Source: JAEMQF01 sp963791595
GTDB lineage: Bacteria > Pseudomonadota > Gammaproteobacteria > Burkholderiales > Burkholderiaceae_C
Length of the DNA stretch: 64,000 nt
Direction of reading: 5' to 3'
Assembly: GCA_963791595.1 (NCBI GenBank)
Contig: CAWBTF010000016.1
Location: 284,567-348,566, forward strand
The translations under genes and the position numbers were made by a program. The notes below the pieces were generated by a model. It saw nothing but the letters and a program-made list of their open reading frames with translations. It was not told where the DNA came from and ran no database searches. Positions 1 to 8,851 of this stretch are shown here, in pieces. Position 1 is the first letter of the stretch, and the number at the start of each line of letters is the position of its first letter.

Positions 1-804
1 CGCTTTCCCGACCGATACGCCCAAGGCATCACGGCGTTGACGCTGGTCGGCGGCTTTGCCAGCACGCTCGCGTATCCAGCCGTCGCCTGGTTGATCGTGC
101 GGTTCGAGTGGCGCGGCGCGTTGCAGATCGTCGGAGCGGTGCTGCTGTTCGGCGTCGCGCCACTGCACGCCTGGGCGCTGCGCGGTGCACCGGTTCGCGC
201 GGCCGCGCCATCCGCCGCGCCGGCGATGCCGGACACCACGCTGCGTGGCGCGCTGCGCGAAACGCGCTTCTGGCTGCTCACGTCAGCGTTCACGCTCTAC
301 GCCTTCATGTCGGCGGCGCTGTGGGCGCACATGATGCCGGCGCTGGCGGCGAAAGGCCTGGATGAGAGCCAGGCGATCGCGGTCGTCGTCTGGTTCGGCC
401 CGGCGCAGGTGGCCGGGCGCATCGCCTACCTGTTGTTCGGCAAGCGCCTGAGCACCTGGGCGCTGGGCTTGTTCGTGCTTGCCGGCATGCCGCTGTCAAC
501 GGCGATTTTCGCGGGGTCGAATCAAGTGGCCGGGCTGCTGTTGTTCGCGCTCCTGTTCGGCGTGTCCAACGGCCTGATGACGATCGTGCGCGGCACGATC
601 GTTCCGCAAACGTTCGGCCACGCCCAACTCGGACGCATCAGCGGCGCGATGAGCGCGATCGCGCTGCTGTCACGTGCTGCCGCGCCGTTGCTCACGGCCG
701 GGCTGCTGCTCATGGTGGCGGGCTATCGGGAGCTGTTGTTGGCGCTGGTGGGCGTCGGGATCGCCGCGCTCGTGGCATTCGCGTTGGCGCGCCCTCGAGG
801 GTAG
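1..804 (+). CDS. MFS transporter, 3' part (5' end outside window)
   Basis: The reading frame is open from base 1, so the gene begins upstream; about 267 residues are visible. They form a series of hydrophobic helices (for example TLVGGFASTLAYPAVAWLIV and LLLFALLFGVSNGLMTIVRG) separated by short basic loops, with a longer Ala/Pro-rich cytoplasmic loop around the middle, as in the second half of a 12-helix major facilitator superfamily permease. The loop followed by a new helix bundle (FWLLTSAFTLYAFMSAALW) fits the junction between the two six-helix halves. The substrate cannot be told from this fragment. It converges on the protease gene to its right with only about 40 bases between. A TTG at 37 lies in frame but is internal. 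Confidence 0.85.
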   Translation, partial: RFPDRYAQGITALTLVGGFASTLAYPAVAWLIVRFEWRGALQIVGAVLLFGVAPLHAWALRGAPVRAAAPSAAPAMPDTTLRGALRETRFWLLTSAFTLYAFMSAALWAHMMPALAAKGLDESQAIAVVVWFGPAQVAGRIAYLLFGKRLSTWALGLFVLAGMPLSTAIFAGSNQVAGLLLFALLFGVSNGLMTIVRGTIVPQTFGHAQLGRISGAMSAIALLSRAAAPLLTAGLLLMVAGYRELLLALVGVGIAALVAFALARPRG

Positions 805-846
805 CCGAGCGGCTCGCAGCCGGTGCATCGCGTACGCCGAGGTGGG

Positions 847-1497
847 CTACGGCCGCTTGTCCAACGTCATCCTGTCGTTCTCGCGCTTCATCTGAAAGCG
901 CGTGAGGAAGCTGTTGCCGAGCAGCACCTGTTCCATCCCGGCGGGCAGCACCGCGGCTTCGACGTTGTAGACCTGCACGTCACCGATGCGCACCGTGTCC
1001 AGCGTGACTCGGTACGCGACGATGGGGCCGTTCGCGGTTTGGCCCACTGTGCGTTGGCCGGCTTTGTAGTTCAGCCCGATCTGCTCAGCCACCGTCTGGC
1101 TCAGCGCGACGTTTGTCGCGCCGGTGTCGACGATGAAGCTCACTGCCTTGCCGTTGATGCTTCCTTGCGTCACGAAGTGCCCGCCGCTGCCCGCCGTCAG
1201 CACGATCTGCGAGCCTGATCCCGCGCTCGCCACGCCACCGAGATTGACCTGGGCCTGACCGAGCTGCAGCGTCACGCGGCGCCCGCCGACGTCGACCACG
1301 GCGTCGCTGCCGGTCACGCCGACCAACTTGACGCCCTGGACCGTCTGCCCGACCCCGACCGTGCGTGGCGCGCCGTCGATCATCAGCAGGGCCTTGCCGC
1401 CCAGACTGCCGCTCAGCGATACCGTTTGCGCCAGCGCGGCGGCGGCTGCCAGCAAGCCCAGGCAAGCCAGTCCAGCGATGGCGGCGCGGGCTCGCAT
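847..1497 (-). CDS. Retropepsin-like aspartic protease (clan AA, TIGR02281 type)
   Basis: A 216-residue exported protein. An N-terminal signal peptide (about 24 residues, hydrophobic ACLGLLAAAAALA) is followed by a small beta-rich segment and then a retroviral-type aspartyl protease fold with the catalytic motif VDTGAT (Asp124) and flanking FIVDTGATNVALS. Bacterial proteins of this size with one D-T/S-G motif act as homodimers in the periplasm; substrates are generally unknown. The ATG at 1497 is chosen because it overlaps the stop of the upstream yajQ gene as TGATG, which implies translational coupling; a TTG one codon upstream is less likely. Family assignment is firm, function is not. Confidence 0.85.
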   Translation of the reverse strand: MRARAAIAGLACLGLLAAAAALAQTVSLSGSLGGKALLMIDGAPRTVGVGQTVQGVKLVGVTGSDAVVDVGGRRVTLQLGQAQVNLGGVASAGSGSQIVLTAGSGGHFVTQGSINGKAVSFIVDTGATNVALSQTVAEQIGLNYKAGQRTVGQTANGPIVAYRVTLDTVRIGDVQVYNVEAAVLPAGMEQVLLGNSFLTRFQMKRENDRMTLDKRP

Positions 1498-1985
1498 CAA
1501 TCGCGGAAGTTGCTGAACGAGAGTGGGGCGTCCGTGATCGTCTGGCGGATCAGCGCAATTGCGGCTTGCAGGTCGTCGCGCTTCACGCCAGTGATGCGCA
1601 CCGTGTCGCCCTGAATCGACGCCTGCACCTTGAGCTTGCTCTGCTTCACCGTCGTCTGAATCTTCTTCGCCGTTTCGGTGTCGATGCCGCTCTTCACCGT
1701 GAGCGGCTGCTTGACCTTGTCGCCGCCGATTTTCTCGATCGGCGCGCTGCGGTCCAGAAAGCGCGCGTCGACGCCGCGTTTGCTGAGCTTGGCGAGCAGG
1801 ATGTCCATCACCTGACCGATCTGGAAATCGCTGTCGGCCCAGATCGTCAAGGCTTCTTCTTTCAACTCGATGCGCGCTGACGAGCCTTTGAAATCGAAGC
1901 GCGTGCCGATTTCCTTGGCGGTCTGGTCGACGGCGTTGCGCACCTCGACCAGGTTGGGTTCCAGCATGGCGTCAAAACTCGGCAT
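1497..1985 (-). CDS. yajQ: YajQ family cyclic di-GMP-binding protein
   Basis: A 162-residue protein beginning MPSFD and containing the conserved stretches EVRNAVDQTAKEIGTRFDF and DFQIGQVMDILLAKLSKRG typical of the UPF0234/YajQ family. These small two-domain cytosolic proteins bind c-di-GMP in other proteobacteria (for example Xanthomonas) and act with transcription regulators. The start at the MPSFD codon matches the family; an upstream in-frame extension is not conserved-looking. It is the first gene of a two-gene leftward unit with the aspartic protease (1-base overlap) and is divergent from murB, with 59 bases between. It adds to the many c-di-GMP proteins of this window. Confidence 0.93.
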   Translation of the reverse strand: MPSFDAMLEPNLVEVRNAVDQTAKEIGTRFDFKGSSARIELKEEALTIWADSDFQIGQVMDILLAKLSKRGVDARFLDRSAPIEKIGGDKVKQPLTVKSGIDTETAKKIQTTVKQSKLKVQASIQGDTVRITGVKRDDLQAAIALIRQTITDAPLSFSNFRD

Positions 1986-2044
1986 GGCCGCATTGTCGTC
2001 GCCACGCGCGACCGGCGTGCGCCCGCATCGGTGAAAATTGCGCA

Positions 2045-3061
2045 ATGCAGGTCGAGACCGGCGTCAGCCTCAAACCCTACAACACCTTCGGCTTGCCGGC
2101 GGTGGCGCGTTCGCTCGTGAGGATCACGCGCGACGCCGACGTGCGCGGCGTCGTCGACCACCCGCAGCTCGGGCGCGCGCCGAAATTCATTCTCGGCGGC
2201 GGCAGCAACATCGTGCTGACGCGCGACATGCCGCAAGTCGTGCTGAAGATCGAGGTGCGCGGCATGCGCCTGGTGGAAGAGCGAGAAGACGCCTGGATCG
2301 TCGAAGCAGGCGCGGGTGAGAGCTGGCACGATTTCGTGGCGTGGACGCTCGATCTCGGCTTCCCAGGCCTGGAAAACCTGGCGTTGATTCCGGGCACCGT
2401 GGGCGCAGCGCCGGTTCAGAACATCGGCGCCTATGGCATCGAGCTGTCGGACCGCTTCGAGTCGCTCGACGCGGTCGACCTGATGACCGGGCGCAGCGTG
2501 CAACTCGCCGGGCCGAATTGCGACTTCGGCTATCGCGACAGCGTGTTCAAACATGCGCTCGCGGGGCGCAGCGTGATCATGCGCGTGCGCTTTCGCCTGC
2601 CGCGGCCGTGGCGGCCGGTGCTGGGCTACCTCGACCTCGAGCGCAGAATCGCCCAGACCGGAATCACCGCACCCGAGGCGCGCCAGATTTTCGATTGGGT
2701 CTGCGCGATCCGCCGCGCCAAGTTACCCGACCCTTTGAGCCTCGGCAACGCGGGCAGTTTCTTCAAGAACCCGCTCGTCACGCCCGAACAATGCCGCGAC
2801 ATCATCGGCCGCGATCCCGAGGTCGTTCACTACCCGATGGCTGACGGCCGCGTCAAGCTCGCCGCGGGCTGGCTGATCGACAGCTGCGGCTGGAAGGGCA
2901 AGAGCGTGGGCCAGGCCGGCGTCTACGAAAAACAGGCGCTGGTGCTGGTGAACCGCGGCGACGCGATCGGCTCCGAAGTGATGACGCTGGCGCGTGCGAT
3001 CCAGGAAAGCGTCTACGGCAAGTTCGGTATTCGCCTCGAGCTCGAACCCGTCGTCGTGTGA
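2045..3061 (+). CDS. murB: UDP-N-acetylmuramate dehydrogenase (UDP-N-acetylenolpyruvoylglucosamine reductase)
   Basis: A 338-residue FAD enzyme that reduces UDP-GlcNAc-enolpyruvate to UDP-MurNAc with NADPH, a cytosolic step of peptidoglycan precursor synthesis. Seen in the sequence: N-terminal YNTFGLPA, FAD-binding LGGGSNIVL, the LIPGTVGAAPVQNIGAYG block, FGYRDSVFK, the catalytic-Ser segment GNAGSFFKNP, and C-terminal GWLIDSCGWKGKSVG. Length and motifs match type I MurB of E. coli. The ATG at 2045 gives the expected N-terminus. It stands alone on its strand: yajQ is divergent upstream and the next gene begins 176 bases downstream. Confidence 0.97.
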   Translation: MQVETGVSLKPYNTFGLPAVARSLVRITRDADVRGVVDHPQLGRAPKFILGGGSNIVLTRDMPQVVLKIEVRGMRLVEEREDAWIVEAGAGESWHDFVAWTLDLGFPGLENLALIPGTVGAAPVQNIGAYGIELSDRFESLDAVDLMTGRSVQLAGPNCDFGYRDSVFKHALAGRSVIMRVRFRLPRPWRPVLGYLDLERRIAQTGITAPEARQIFDWVCAIRRAKLPDPLSLGNAGSFFKNPLVTPEQCRDIIGRDPEVVHYPMADGRVKLAAGWLIDSCGWKGKSVGQAGVYEKQALVLVNRGDAIGSEVMTLARAIQESVYGKFGIRLELEPVVV

Positions 3062-3237
3062 ACGATCTCTCGGAGCGCGCGCAGCACGCGCTGCACGTTG
3101 CGCCCGCGGCGGTACACCTAGCGTGAACGATTCGAGCAATTGACCCAGCTTGCCCCCGTGCCTGCACTACGCCGGTGTAGTCTGCGCGTCGATTCGATAC
3201 CCGGGCCATCCGCGCGAGGCCATGGGCCTCGCTGTTC

Positions 3238-4812
3238 ATGCCAACCATTCAAACGCCAACTCCCGATTACGAGAGCGCCGTGCAACGGGCGCGGGCCGGC
3301 GTGTTGCTCACGCGCGGCCTGAACATCGTCTATGCGAATCCGTTTGCCGAAGCGCAACTCGGTTGGCCCAGCGGTGGCTTGAACGGCCAGGCGATTGCCG
3401 CGTGTTGGCCTGACGCGGCGAGTTTCGCGAACTTCGAACTCGAGCTCGCGGCGACGCTCGAACATGGCCAGCCGATCGACCTGGAACGCCAGCTCAAGCG
3501 CCACGACGGCAGCCTGCGTTGGTTCAGCGTGCGCGCCGACACCGTGCGGCCGCCCGAACCCGCGCCCGACGCAGCGCCCGATGCGAGTGCCACCGACGGC
3601 GTCTGGATCATCGAAGACGTAACCGATCGGCGTTCGACTCACGACGCACTGGCGCAGGCCAAGGAACGCGCCGAACTGGCCAACCTGGCGAAGAGCGATT
3701 TCCTCGCCAACACGAGCCACGAAATTCGCACACCGCTGAACAGCCTGCTCGGGCTGGTGCGGCTCGCCCAGGAACCCGACGTCGGGCACTCGCGCTTACG
3801 CGAATACCTCGATCGCATCGAGGACACCGCGCAGGCGCTGGCTGGCGTGATCTCCGACATCCTCGATCTTTCGAAGATCGAAGCCGGCCACATCGCGTTG
3901 CAGGAAGTACCTTTCGACCTGCACGACCTGATGGGCACCGTGTGCGGTGCCTATTCCGATCTCGCCGCGGCGAAGGGCTTGGAGTGCCGCCTGGAAATCG
4001 GCAAGGGCGTGCCGCAGTGGGTGAGCGGCGACCCGGTGCGGGTGCGCCAGATCCTCGCCAACTTCACCAGCAATGCGCTCAAGTACACCACGGTGGGCAG
4101 CGTCGAACTCGGCGTGCAGCGCCGCCCCGACGGGCGCATCCGGCTGCTGGTGCGCGACACCGGCGGGGGCATTCCGGTGGAGGTGAAGCCGCGCCTGTTC
4201 CAGCCGTTTTCGCGCGGCGAAGCGGGCAGCTCGCGGCAACTCGGCAGCACGGGCCTGGGCCTCAGCATCTGCCGGCAGCTCGCGGTGCTGATGGGCGGCG
4301 GTGTGGGAGTACAAAGCAAACTCGGCGAGGGCAGCGTGTTCTGGGCCGACCTGCCGATGCGCCGCGTGCCGCCGCCGCCGAGCCAGGGGGCGAGCCGCAC
4401 CAGCGACACCGAGGCGTTGCGCGGCGCGCACCTGCTGCTCGTGGAAGACGACGCCGTCAACACCCTGGTCACCGAAGCGACGCTGCGCCGCTGGGGCGCC
4501 GAAGTGACGCTGGCGGCCAACGGCGAGCAGGCGATCGAGGCGATCGACGCCTCGCTCGGCCGCTTCGACGCGGTGCTGATGGACCTGCACATGCCGGTGA
4601 TGGGCGGGATTGCCGCGACGATCGAAATCCGCAAGCGCTACCCCGCCGCCAAGCTGCCGATCATCGCGCTCACCGCCGACGTGCTGGTGTCGGAACGCGA
4701 CCGCGCGCTGCACCATGGCATGAACGAATTCGTCTCCAAGCCGATCGACCTGGACCGCTTGGGCGGCGTGCTGGCGTACTGGGTGCATCGGGCGCGGGCC
4801 GCCCGAAGCTGA
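3238..4812 (+). CDS. Hybrid sensor histidine kinase (PAS-HisKA-HATPase-REC)
   Basis: A 524-residue cytosolic kinase with no membrane helix. Domains in order: a PAS-like sensor (residues about 15-125), HisKA dimerisation helix with phospho-acceptor His161 in NTSHEIRTPLN, HATPase_c with the N box NALKY and G boxes DTGGGIP and GSTGLGLSI, then a C-terminal receiver (about 400-515) with acidic pocket VEDD, phospho-acceptor Asp449 in LMDLHMP and the conserved Lys in SKPID. Such hybrids normally pass phosphate from their receiver to a separate HPt protein; none is encoded next to it, but an HPt protein is encoded at 15179-15601. The PAS ligand is unknown. The gene has no operon partner. Confidence 0.95.
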   Translation: MPTIQTPTPDYESAVQRARAGVLLTRGLNIVYANPFAEAQLGWPSGGLNGQAIAACWPDAASFANFELELAATLEHGQPIDLERQLKRHDGSLRWFSVRADTVRPPEPAPDAAPDASATDGVWIIEDVTDRRSTHDALAQAKERAELANLAKSDFLANTSHEIRTPLNSLLGLVRLAQEPDVGHSRLREYLDRIEDTAQALAGVISDILDLSKIEAGHIALQEVPFDLHDLMGTVCGAYSDLAAAKGLECRLEIGKGVPQWVSGDPVRVRQILANFTSNALKYTTVGSVELGVQRRPDGRIRLLVRDTGGGIPVEVKPRLFQPFSRGEAGSSRQLGSTGLGLSICRQLAVLMGGGVGVQSKLGEGSVFWADLPMRRVPPPPSQGASRTSDTEALRGAHLLLVEDDAVNTLVTEATLRRWGAEVTLAANGEQAIEAIDASLGRFDAVLMDLHMPVMGGIAATIEIRKRYPAAKLPIIALTADVLVSERDRALHHGMNEFVSKPIDLDRLGGVLAYWVHRARAARS

Positions 4813-4844
4813 CACCCGGCGTGCCGCCGCCCGTGTGTGGCGGC

Positions 4845-5846
4845 CTATTCGGGTGAGCGCGGGATCGGTCGCGGCGCTCGCCAACCCCGCGCCGCCAGCG
4901 CCGTGCGAACCCGGTCGGGCCGATCGCTGATGATGCCGTCCACACCCAGGTCGAGCATCTTCTGGATGTCGGCGGGTTCATTGACGGTCCACACCACAAC
5001 GCTCAGCCCGAGCTCGCGGGCCCGCTTCAGCAGCGCGGCGTTCAGGTCACCGTGAAAGGGCGACCAGGTCGCTCCTGCGGCGGCCTTCACCAGATCCGGC
5101 ACCGAGCCGTGCTCGGCCAGCTTCAGTCCCGCCGTCCAGCGTGGATCGGCGACGTTGTTGGCCCAGGGCTGTTGCGCGCTCAGGTAGACGGTGGGCACCT
5201 CGGGCGCGAGGCGCTGCGCGGCCTGCAGGCTGCGCCAGTCGAAGCTCTGCAAGGCGATGCGCCGGGTCATGCCATGCTGCCGGGCGACTTCCAGAATGGC
5301 GCGCACAAACGCTTCGGGCTCGGGCGTCAGTTCCGGGGCGAGCGGCGAGATCTTGGTCTCGATGTTGAAGCGCACCTGGGTCGCGCCACGCCGCGCTACC
5401 CACTCGAACAGTTCGGCCAGGCTCGGAATTCGCTGCCCGTCGGCGGCGCGCTGCTCGGGGTGGCTCTGCGCATAACGCGACTCGGGCTTGAGCCGCCCGA
5501 CGTCGTAGGTGCGCAGCTGCGCCAGGCTCAGGCTACGGATCGCGGGCCCGGGCGCGTCGATGAAGCGCCCGGTGGCGTCGCGCGTCAGGTTCGGGTTCAG
5601 CGTGGCGTCGTGCGAGATGACGACGACGTTGTCGGCCGTCATCACGGTGTCGAGTTCGAGCGTCGTCACGCCGAGCGTCAGCGCCGCATCGAAAGCGGCC
5701 AGCGTGTTCTCCGGCGCCAGACCCCGCGCGCCGCGGTGGCCTTGAAGGTCGAGCGGCGTGGCGCAGCCGAGCAGCGCCGCGAGGGCGATCGTTGCGGCCA
5801 AGCCTGAGCAACCGCCGCCGGGCCGATTCGGGATTGCCGCGTGCAT
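4845..5846 (-). CDS. Glycerophosphodiester phosphodiesterase, lipoprotein
   Basis: A 333-residue GDPD-family enzyme that hydrolyses glycerophosphodiesters to glycerol-3-phosphate and an alcohol. The N-terminus is a lipoprotein signal (hydrophobic stretch, then LLGC lipobox), so the mature protein is anchored in the cell envelope. Catalytic motifs: QGHRGARGLAPENT (His/Arg/Glu), LELDTVMTADNVVVISHD (Glu-Asp metal ligands and catalytic His), RFNIETK and a C-terminal VVWTVNEPADIQKML segment. The start at 5846 is chosen because the lipoprotein signal begins just after it. It converges on the histidine kinase gene and is divergent from the protein kinase gene. Confidence 0.94.
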   Translation of the reverse strand: MHAAIPNRPGGGCSGLAATIALAALLGCATPLDLQGHRGARGLAPENTLAAFDAALTLGVTTLELDTVMTADNVVVISHDATLNPNLTRDATGRFIDAPGPAIRSLSLAQLRTYDVGRLKPESRYAQSHPEQRAADGQRIPSLAELFEWVARRGATQVRFNIETKISPLAPELTPEPEAFVRAILEVARQHGMTRRIALQSFDWRSLQAAQRLAPEVPTVYLSAQQPWANNVADPRWTAGLKLAEHGSVPDLVKAAAGATWSPFHGDLNAALLKRARELGLSVVVWTVNEPADIQKMLDLGVDGIISDRPDRVRTALAARGWRAPRPIPRSPE

Positions 5847-5984
5847 CGGCCGAACATAGCAGATCACGGCCAGGGCCCGGCTCGACGGAGATCGGTGCCG
5901 TGGCCGCGACCCCCTAATCCGTGGTCGCAACAGGCGTCGTCCCTGGGCTAAGCTCGGGGCTACCAGCAGGGGCTTGTTTCGCGC

Positions 5985-8180
5985 ATGAATTCCGCCGCCA
6001 CCAGCCCGGCGCCCGGCGCGCCGGAACACGACACGCTGCCGCCGGGCACGCGCTTCGGCGAGTTCGAGATCCTGCGCGTGCTGGGCGTGGGCGGCTTCGG
6101 CATCGTCTACCTGGCGCTGGACCATTCGCTGCAGCGCCAGGTCGCGCTCAAGGAATACATGCCTGCCGCGCTGGCGACGCGCGGCAGCGGGCCGCAAATC
6201 ACCTTGCGTTCGGGTTCGCACGGCGAAACCTATGCGATCGGCCTGCGCTCCTTCGTCAACGAGGCGCGCCTGCTCGCCAAGTTCGACCACCCGTCGCTCG
6301 TCAAGGTGTACCGGTTCTGGGAAGACAACGCCACCGCCTACATGGTGATGCCCTACCTGCAGGGCCGCACCTTGCGCGACACGCGGCGCGATTTCGCCAC
6401 GGCGCCCGACGAGACCTGGTTGCGCGGCCTGCTCGACCCGCTGCTCGGTGCGATCGAAGTGCTGCACCGCGAAGACGTGTACCACCGCGACATTGCACCC
6501 GACAACGTGCTGCTGCCCCCGGGTGGCCCGCCGGTGCTGCTGGACTTCGGCGCGGCGCGGCGCGTCATCAGCGACCGCACGCAGACGCTGACGGCGATCC
6601 TCAAGCCCAGCTACGCACCGATCGAGCAATACGCCGAAATGACGGCGCTGCGCCAGGGGCCGTGGACCGACATCTACGCGGTGGGCGCGGTGCTGCACTT
6701 TGCCCTGCTCGGCGCGCCGCCGCCACCAGCCACGGCGCGCGCCATCGAAGACGGACTCGTGCCGCTGGCGCGGCGTCATTTCGCAGGGGTTTCGCAGCGC
6801 TTCCTGCTCGCCATCGACTGGGCGCTCGCGGTCCGGCCGGGGGAGCGCCCGCAGAGCATCGACGCGCTGCGCGCGGTGCTCGACGGGCGCGCCGAGGTGC
6901 CGGCCAGCGTGGCGCAACGCGCACTGCGCCCGGGCTCACCGCCGCCGGCCGAAGTGGATTTCGACACGACGCTGATGCTTGGCGGCGTGGCCACGCAACC
7001 GGCCCTGGACGCCGCCTACCGGCCGACGCTGCCGATGCAGGCCACCGTGCCGATGCAGCGCACGGAGCCGATGCCAGCGACCCAGCCCATGCAACGCACG
7101 GAACCTTTGCAACGCACGGAGCCCTTGCAACGCACTGAGCCGCTGCAGCGCACGGAACCGATGCCGCGGACCGAGCCGCTGCAACCCACCGTGCCATTCC
7201 AAACCGCCTTGCCGACGCCGACGATCCAGGCGCTGCAGCCCAGCCCGTCGATGCAGTGGACGCTGCCGCCGCATTCGTTGCCGACCGTGACGGGTGCGCG
7301 CAACGCAGTACCAGGCGCTGGCGCCGCCGAGGAGGAAAGAGAACCGCCGGGTTCGTCCAAGCGCGGCATGTTGATTGGCGCCGCGCTGGTGAGCGTTGTC
7401 GTCGTCGCGGCCGGCGTGGGGTGGAAGATGGGAGCGTCGGTGCGGCCGAACGCCCCGCCGGCGGTGCCGGCAGCCACGTCGGTGGCGCCCCCGCCGAGCG
7501 CGCAAGTCACCCCGCTGAGTACACCGGCGAACACGCCCGCCAAGACGCCCGGGAATACGCCCGGGAACACGCCAGCGAACCCGTCCACCATGGCACCGCC
7601 CAATGCGGCGAACACGCCGATCGCGGCCACCGCGGCAACGCCGCCCGCGGTCGCGCCCGCGCCGCCGCCCGCGGCTGTGCCGCCCATCACTCGGGAGTCG
7701 AAGAAGTCCGAGTCCAGCCGGCCAACCCCAACCGTCGCGACGCCCGCCCCGGCGCCGCTCGTTGCGAAGACGGCACCGGCGCCGAATGTCCCGCCGAGTG
7801 TCGCGGGTCCGGCCGCAAATCCGGCCGCAAGTCCGGTTGCAACTCAAGCCCGAACGCCAGCCACTCCCCTGCCGCTGCAGCGCCCAGAGGCGGCGACACC
7901 CTCTACCCCAGCGGCCACCACCGCGGCAGGCACAGGGCAGCCGGCACCCAGGCCGGCACCGGCCGCGGCGCTGCCCGCCGTTGCGGGGCAGGGCAAAGTG
8001 GGTTCGGAGCCACCACCCGGATCGGTCGACGAGCCCAAGACGGCGCGCGAGGCCTGTGGCAAGCGAGTGTTGGTTGCGCTGTGGCAGTGCATGGAACGTG
8101 AATGCGAAAAACCGCGCTATCGTGAGCACCCGCAATGCGTGGAGACGCTGAACACGAAGCGCGCGCGCGAGGGCGGTTGA
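5985..8180 (+). CDS. Ser/Thr protein kinase with repeat linker, transmembrane helix and Cys-containing tail
   Basis: A 731-residue Hanks-type kinase. The kinase domain (about 24-300) has glycine loop LGVGGFGIVY (34-43), ATP-binding Lys56 in ALKEY, catalytic loop HRDIAPDN (Asp169) and DFG Asp187. The catalytic-loop Lys usually found after HRD is Ala, a variant I recall as common in this bacterial subfamily. A juxtamembrane region rich in TEPLQR-type hexapeptides follows, then one transmembrane helix near residue 465 and a long Pro/Thr/Ala-rich extracytoplasmic stretch. The end is a compact segment with four cysteines (CGKRV, CMEREC, HPQC). The topology places the kinase in the cytosol and the tail in the periplasm. 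No cognate phosphatase is adjacent; targets are unknown. Confidence 0.93.
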   Translation: MNSAATSPAPGAPEHDTLPPGTRFGEFEILRVLGVGGFGIVYLALDHSLQRQVALKEYMPAALATRGSGPQITLRSGSHGETYAIGLRSFVNEARLLAKFDHPSLVKVYRFWEDNATAYMVMPYLQGRTLRDTRRDFATAPDETWLRGLLDPLLGAIEVLHREDVYHRDIAPDNVLLPPGGPPVLLDFGAARRVISDRTQTLTAILKPSYAPIEQYAEMTALRQGPWTDIYAVGAVLHFALLGAPPPPATARAIEDGLVPLARRHFAGVSQRFLLAIDWALAVRPGERPQSIDALRAVLDGRAEVPASVAQRALRPGSPPPAEVDFDTTLMLGGVATQPALDAAYRPTLPMQATVPMQRTEPMPATQPMQRTEPLQRTEPLQRTEPLQRTEPMPRTEPLQPTVPFQTALPTPTIQALQPSPSMQWTLPPHSLPTVTGARNAVPGAGAAEEEREPPGSSKRGMLIGAALVSVVVVAAGVGWKMGASVRPNAPPAVPAATSVAPPPSAQVTPLSTPANTPAKTPGNTPGNTPANPSTMAPPNAANTPIAATAATPPAVAPAPPPAAVPPITRESKKSESSRPTPTVATPAPAPLVAKTAPAPNVPPSVAGPAANPAASPVATQARTPATPLPLQRPEAATPSTPAATTAAGTGQPAPRPAPAAALPAVAGQGKVGSEPPPGSVDEPKTAREACGKRVLVALWQCMERECEKPRYREHPQCVETLNTKRAREGG
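7030..7200 (+). repeat. In-gene 18-bp tandem repeats encoding TEPLQR/TEPMQR
   Basis: Inside the kinase gene, an 18-bp unit encoding Thr-Glu-Pro-(Leu/Met)-Gln-Arg recurs about eight times, the central copies nearly identical at the DNA level. It encodes a flexible cytosolic juxtamembrane segment with a regularly spaced Thr. Copy number may vary by slippage. Confidence 0.85.
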
Positions 8181-8254
8181 TTCGCGTGTACGCGCCGTGC
8201 GGGAGCGCGAGCGCGGACACATCGGTCAACAGCACCCAGCGGTGAAGGAATCCC

Positions 8255-8839
8255 ATGTCAAATCTCGCCTATGGCCGCCCCTTGAACTTTCCGCGTTGGT
8301 TGGCGCAGCACAGCCACCTGCTCGAGCCGCCGGTGGGCAACTTGCAGGTCTGGAAAGACGCCGACCTGATGGTCACGGTGGTCGGTGGCCCGAACGCTCG
8401 AAGCGACTTTCACGACGACCCGCTCGAGGAGTTCTTCTACCAACTCGTCGGCGACGCCTACCTCCTGGTCTGGGATCGCGGCCGCTTCGAGCGGATCGAT
8501 CTGCGCGAGGGCGACATCTTCCTGATGCCGCCGCACCTGCTGCATTCGCCGCAGCGGCCGATGCGCGACAGCCGCTGTCTGGTGGTCGAACGCCAGCGGC
8601 CCGCCGGCGTGCTCGATGCCTTCCAGTGGCACTGCGCGCATTGCGGCGCTCTGGTGAAGCGCGAAGAGTTGCAGCTGTCCGACATCGTGGCCGACTTGCC
8701 GACAACGTTTCGGCGCTTTTATTCGTCTTCGGATCAGGCCCGCACTTGCCAACAATGCGGAAGCCTGCACCCCGGGCGCGACCACGAGGCCTGGCACCGC
8801 ATGCTGGTGGCGTCCGGTCGGCTGCCGGCGTCGGCCTGA
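8255..8839 (+). CDS. nbaC: 3-hydroxyanthranilate 3,4-dioxygenase
   Basis: A 194-residue cupin dioxygenase that opens the ring of 3-hydroxyanthranilate to 2-amino-3-carboxymuconate semialdehyde, in kynurenine/2-nitrobenzoate degradation or de novo NAD synthesis. Fe ligands fit the family: His53, Glu59 and His97, with the substrate-binding Arg49 just before. The C-terminal rubredoxin-like second metal site of bacterial enzymes is present as CAHC and CQQC. The ATG is preceded by a GAAGGAA ribosome-binding site. No other kynurenine pathway gene is in the window, so the pathway context is open. Its stop lies 12 bases from the end of the convergent dehydrogenase gene. Confidence 0.96.
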   Translation: MSNLAYGRPLNFPRWLAQHSHLLEPPVGNLQVWKDADLMVTVVGGPNARSDFHDDPLEEFFYQLVGDAYLLVWDRGRFERIDLREGDIFLMPPHLLHSPQRPMRDSRCLVVERQRPAGVLDAFQWHCAHCGALVKREELQLSDIVADLPTTFRRFYSSSDQARTCQQCGSLHPGRDHEAWHRMLVASGRLPASA

Positions 8840-8851
8840 TTGGCCCTACCA

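Noticed and set aside
5985..8180. Pseudokinase, because the catalytic-loop Lys after HRD is Ala
   Set aside because: Glycine loop, ATP-binding Lys, HRD Asp and DFG are all intact, and HRDIAPDN is, to my knowledge, frequent in active members of this bacterial subfamily.
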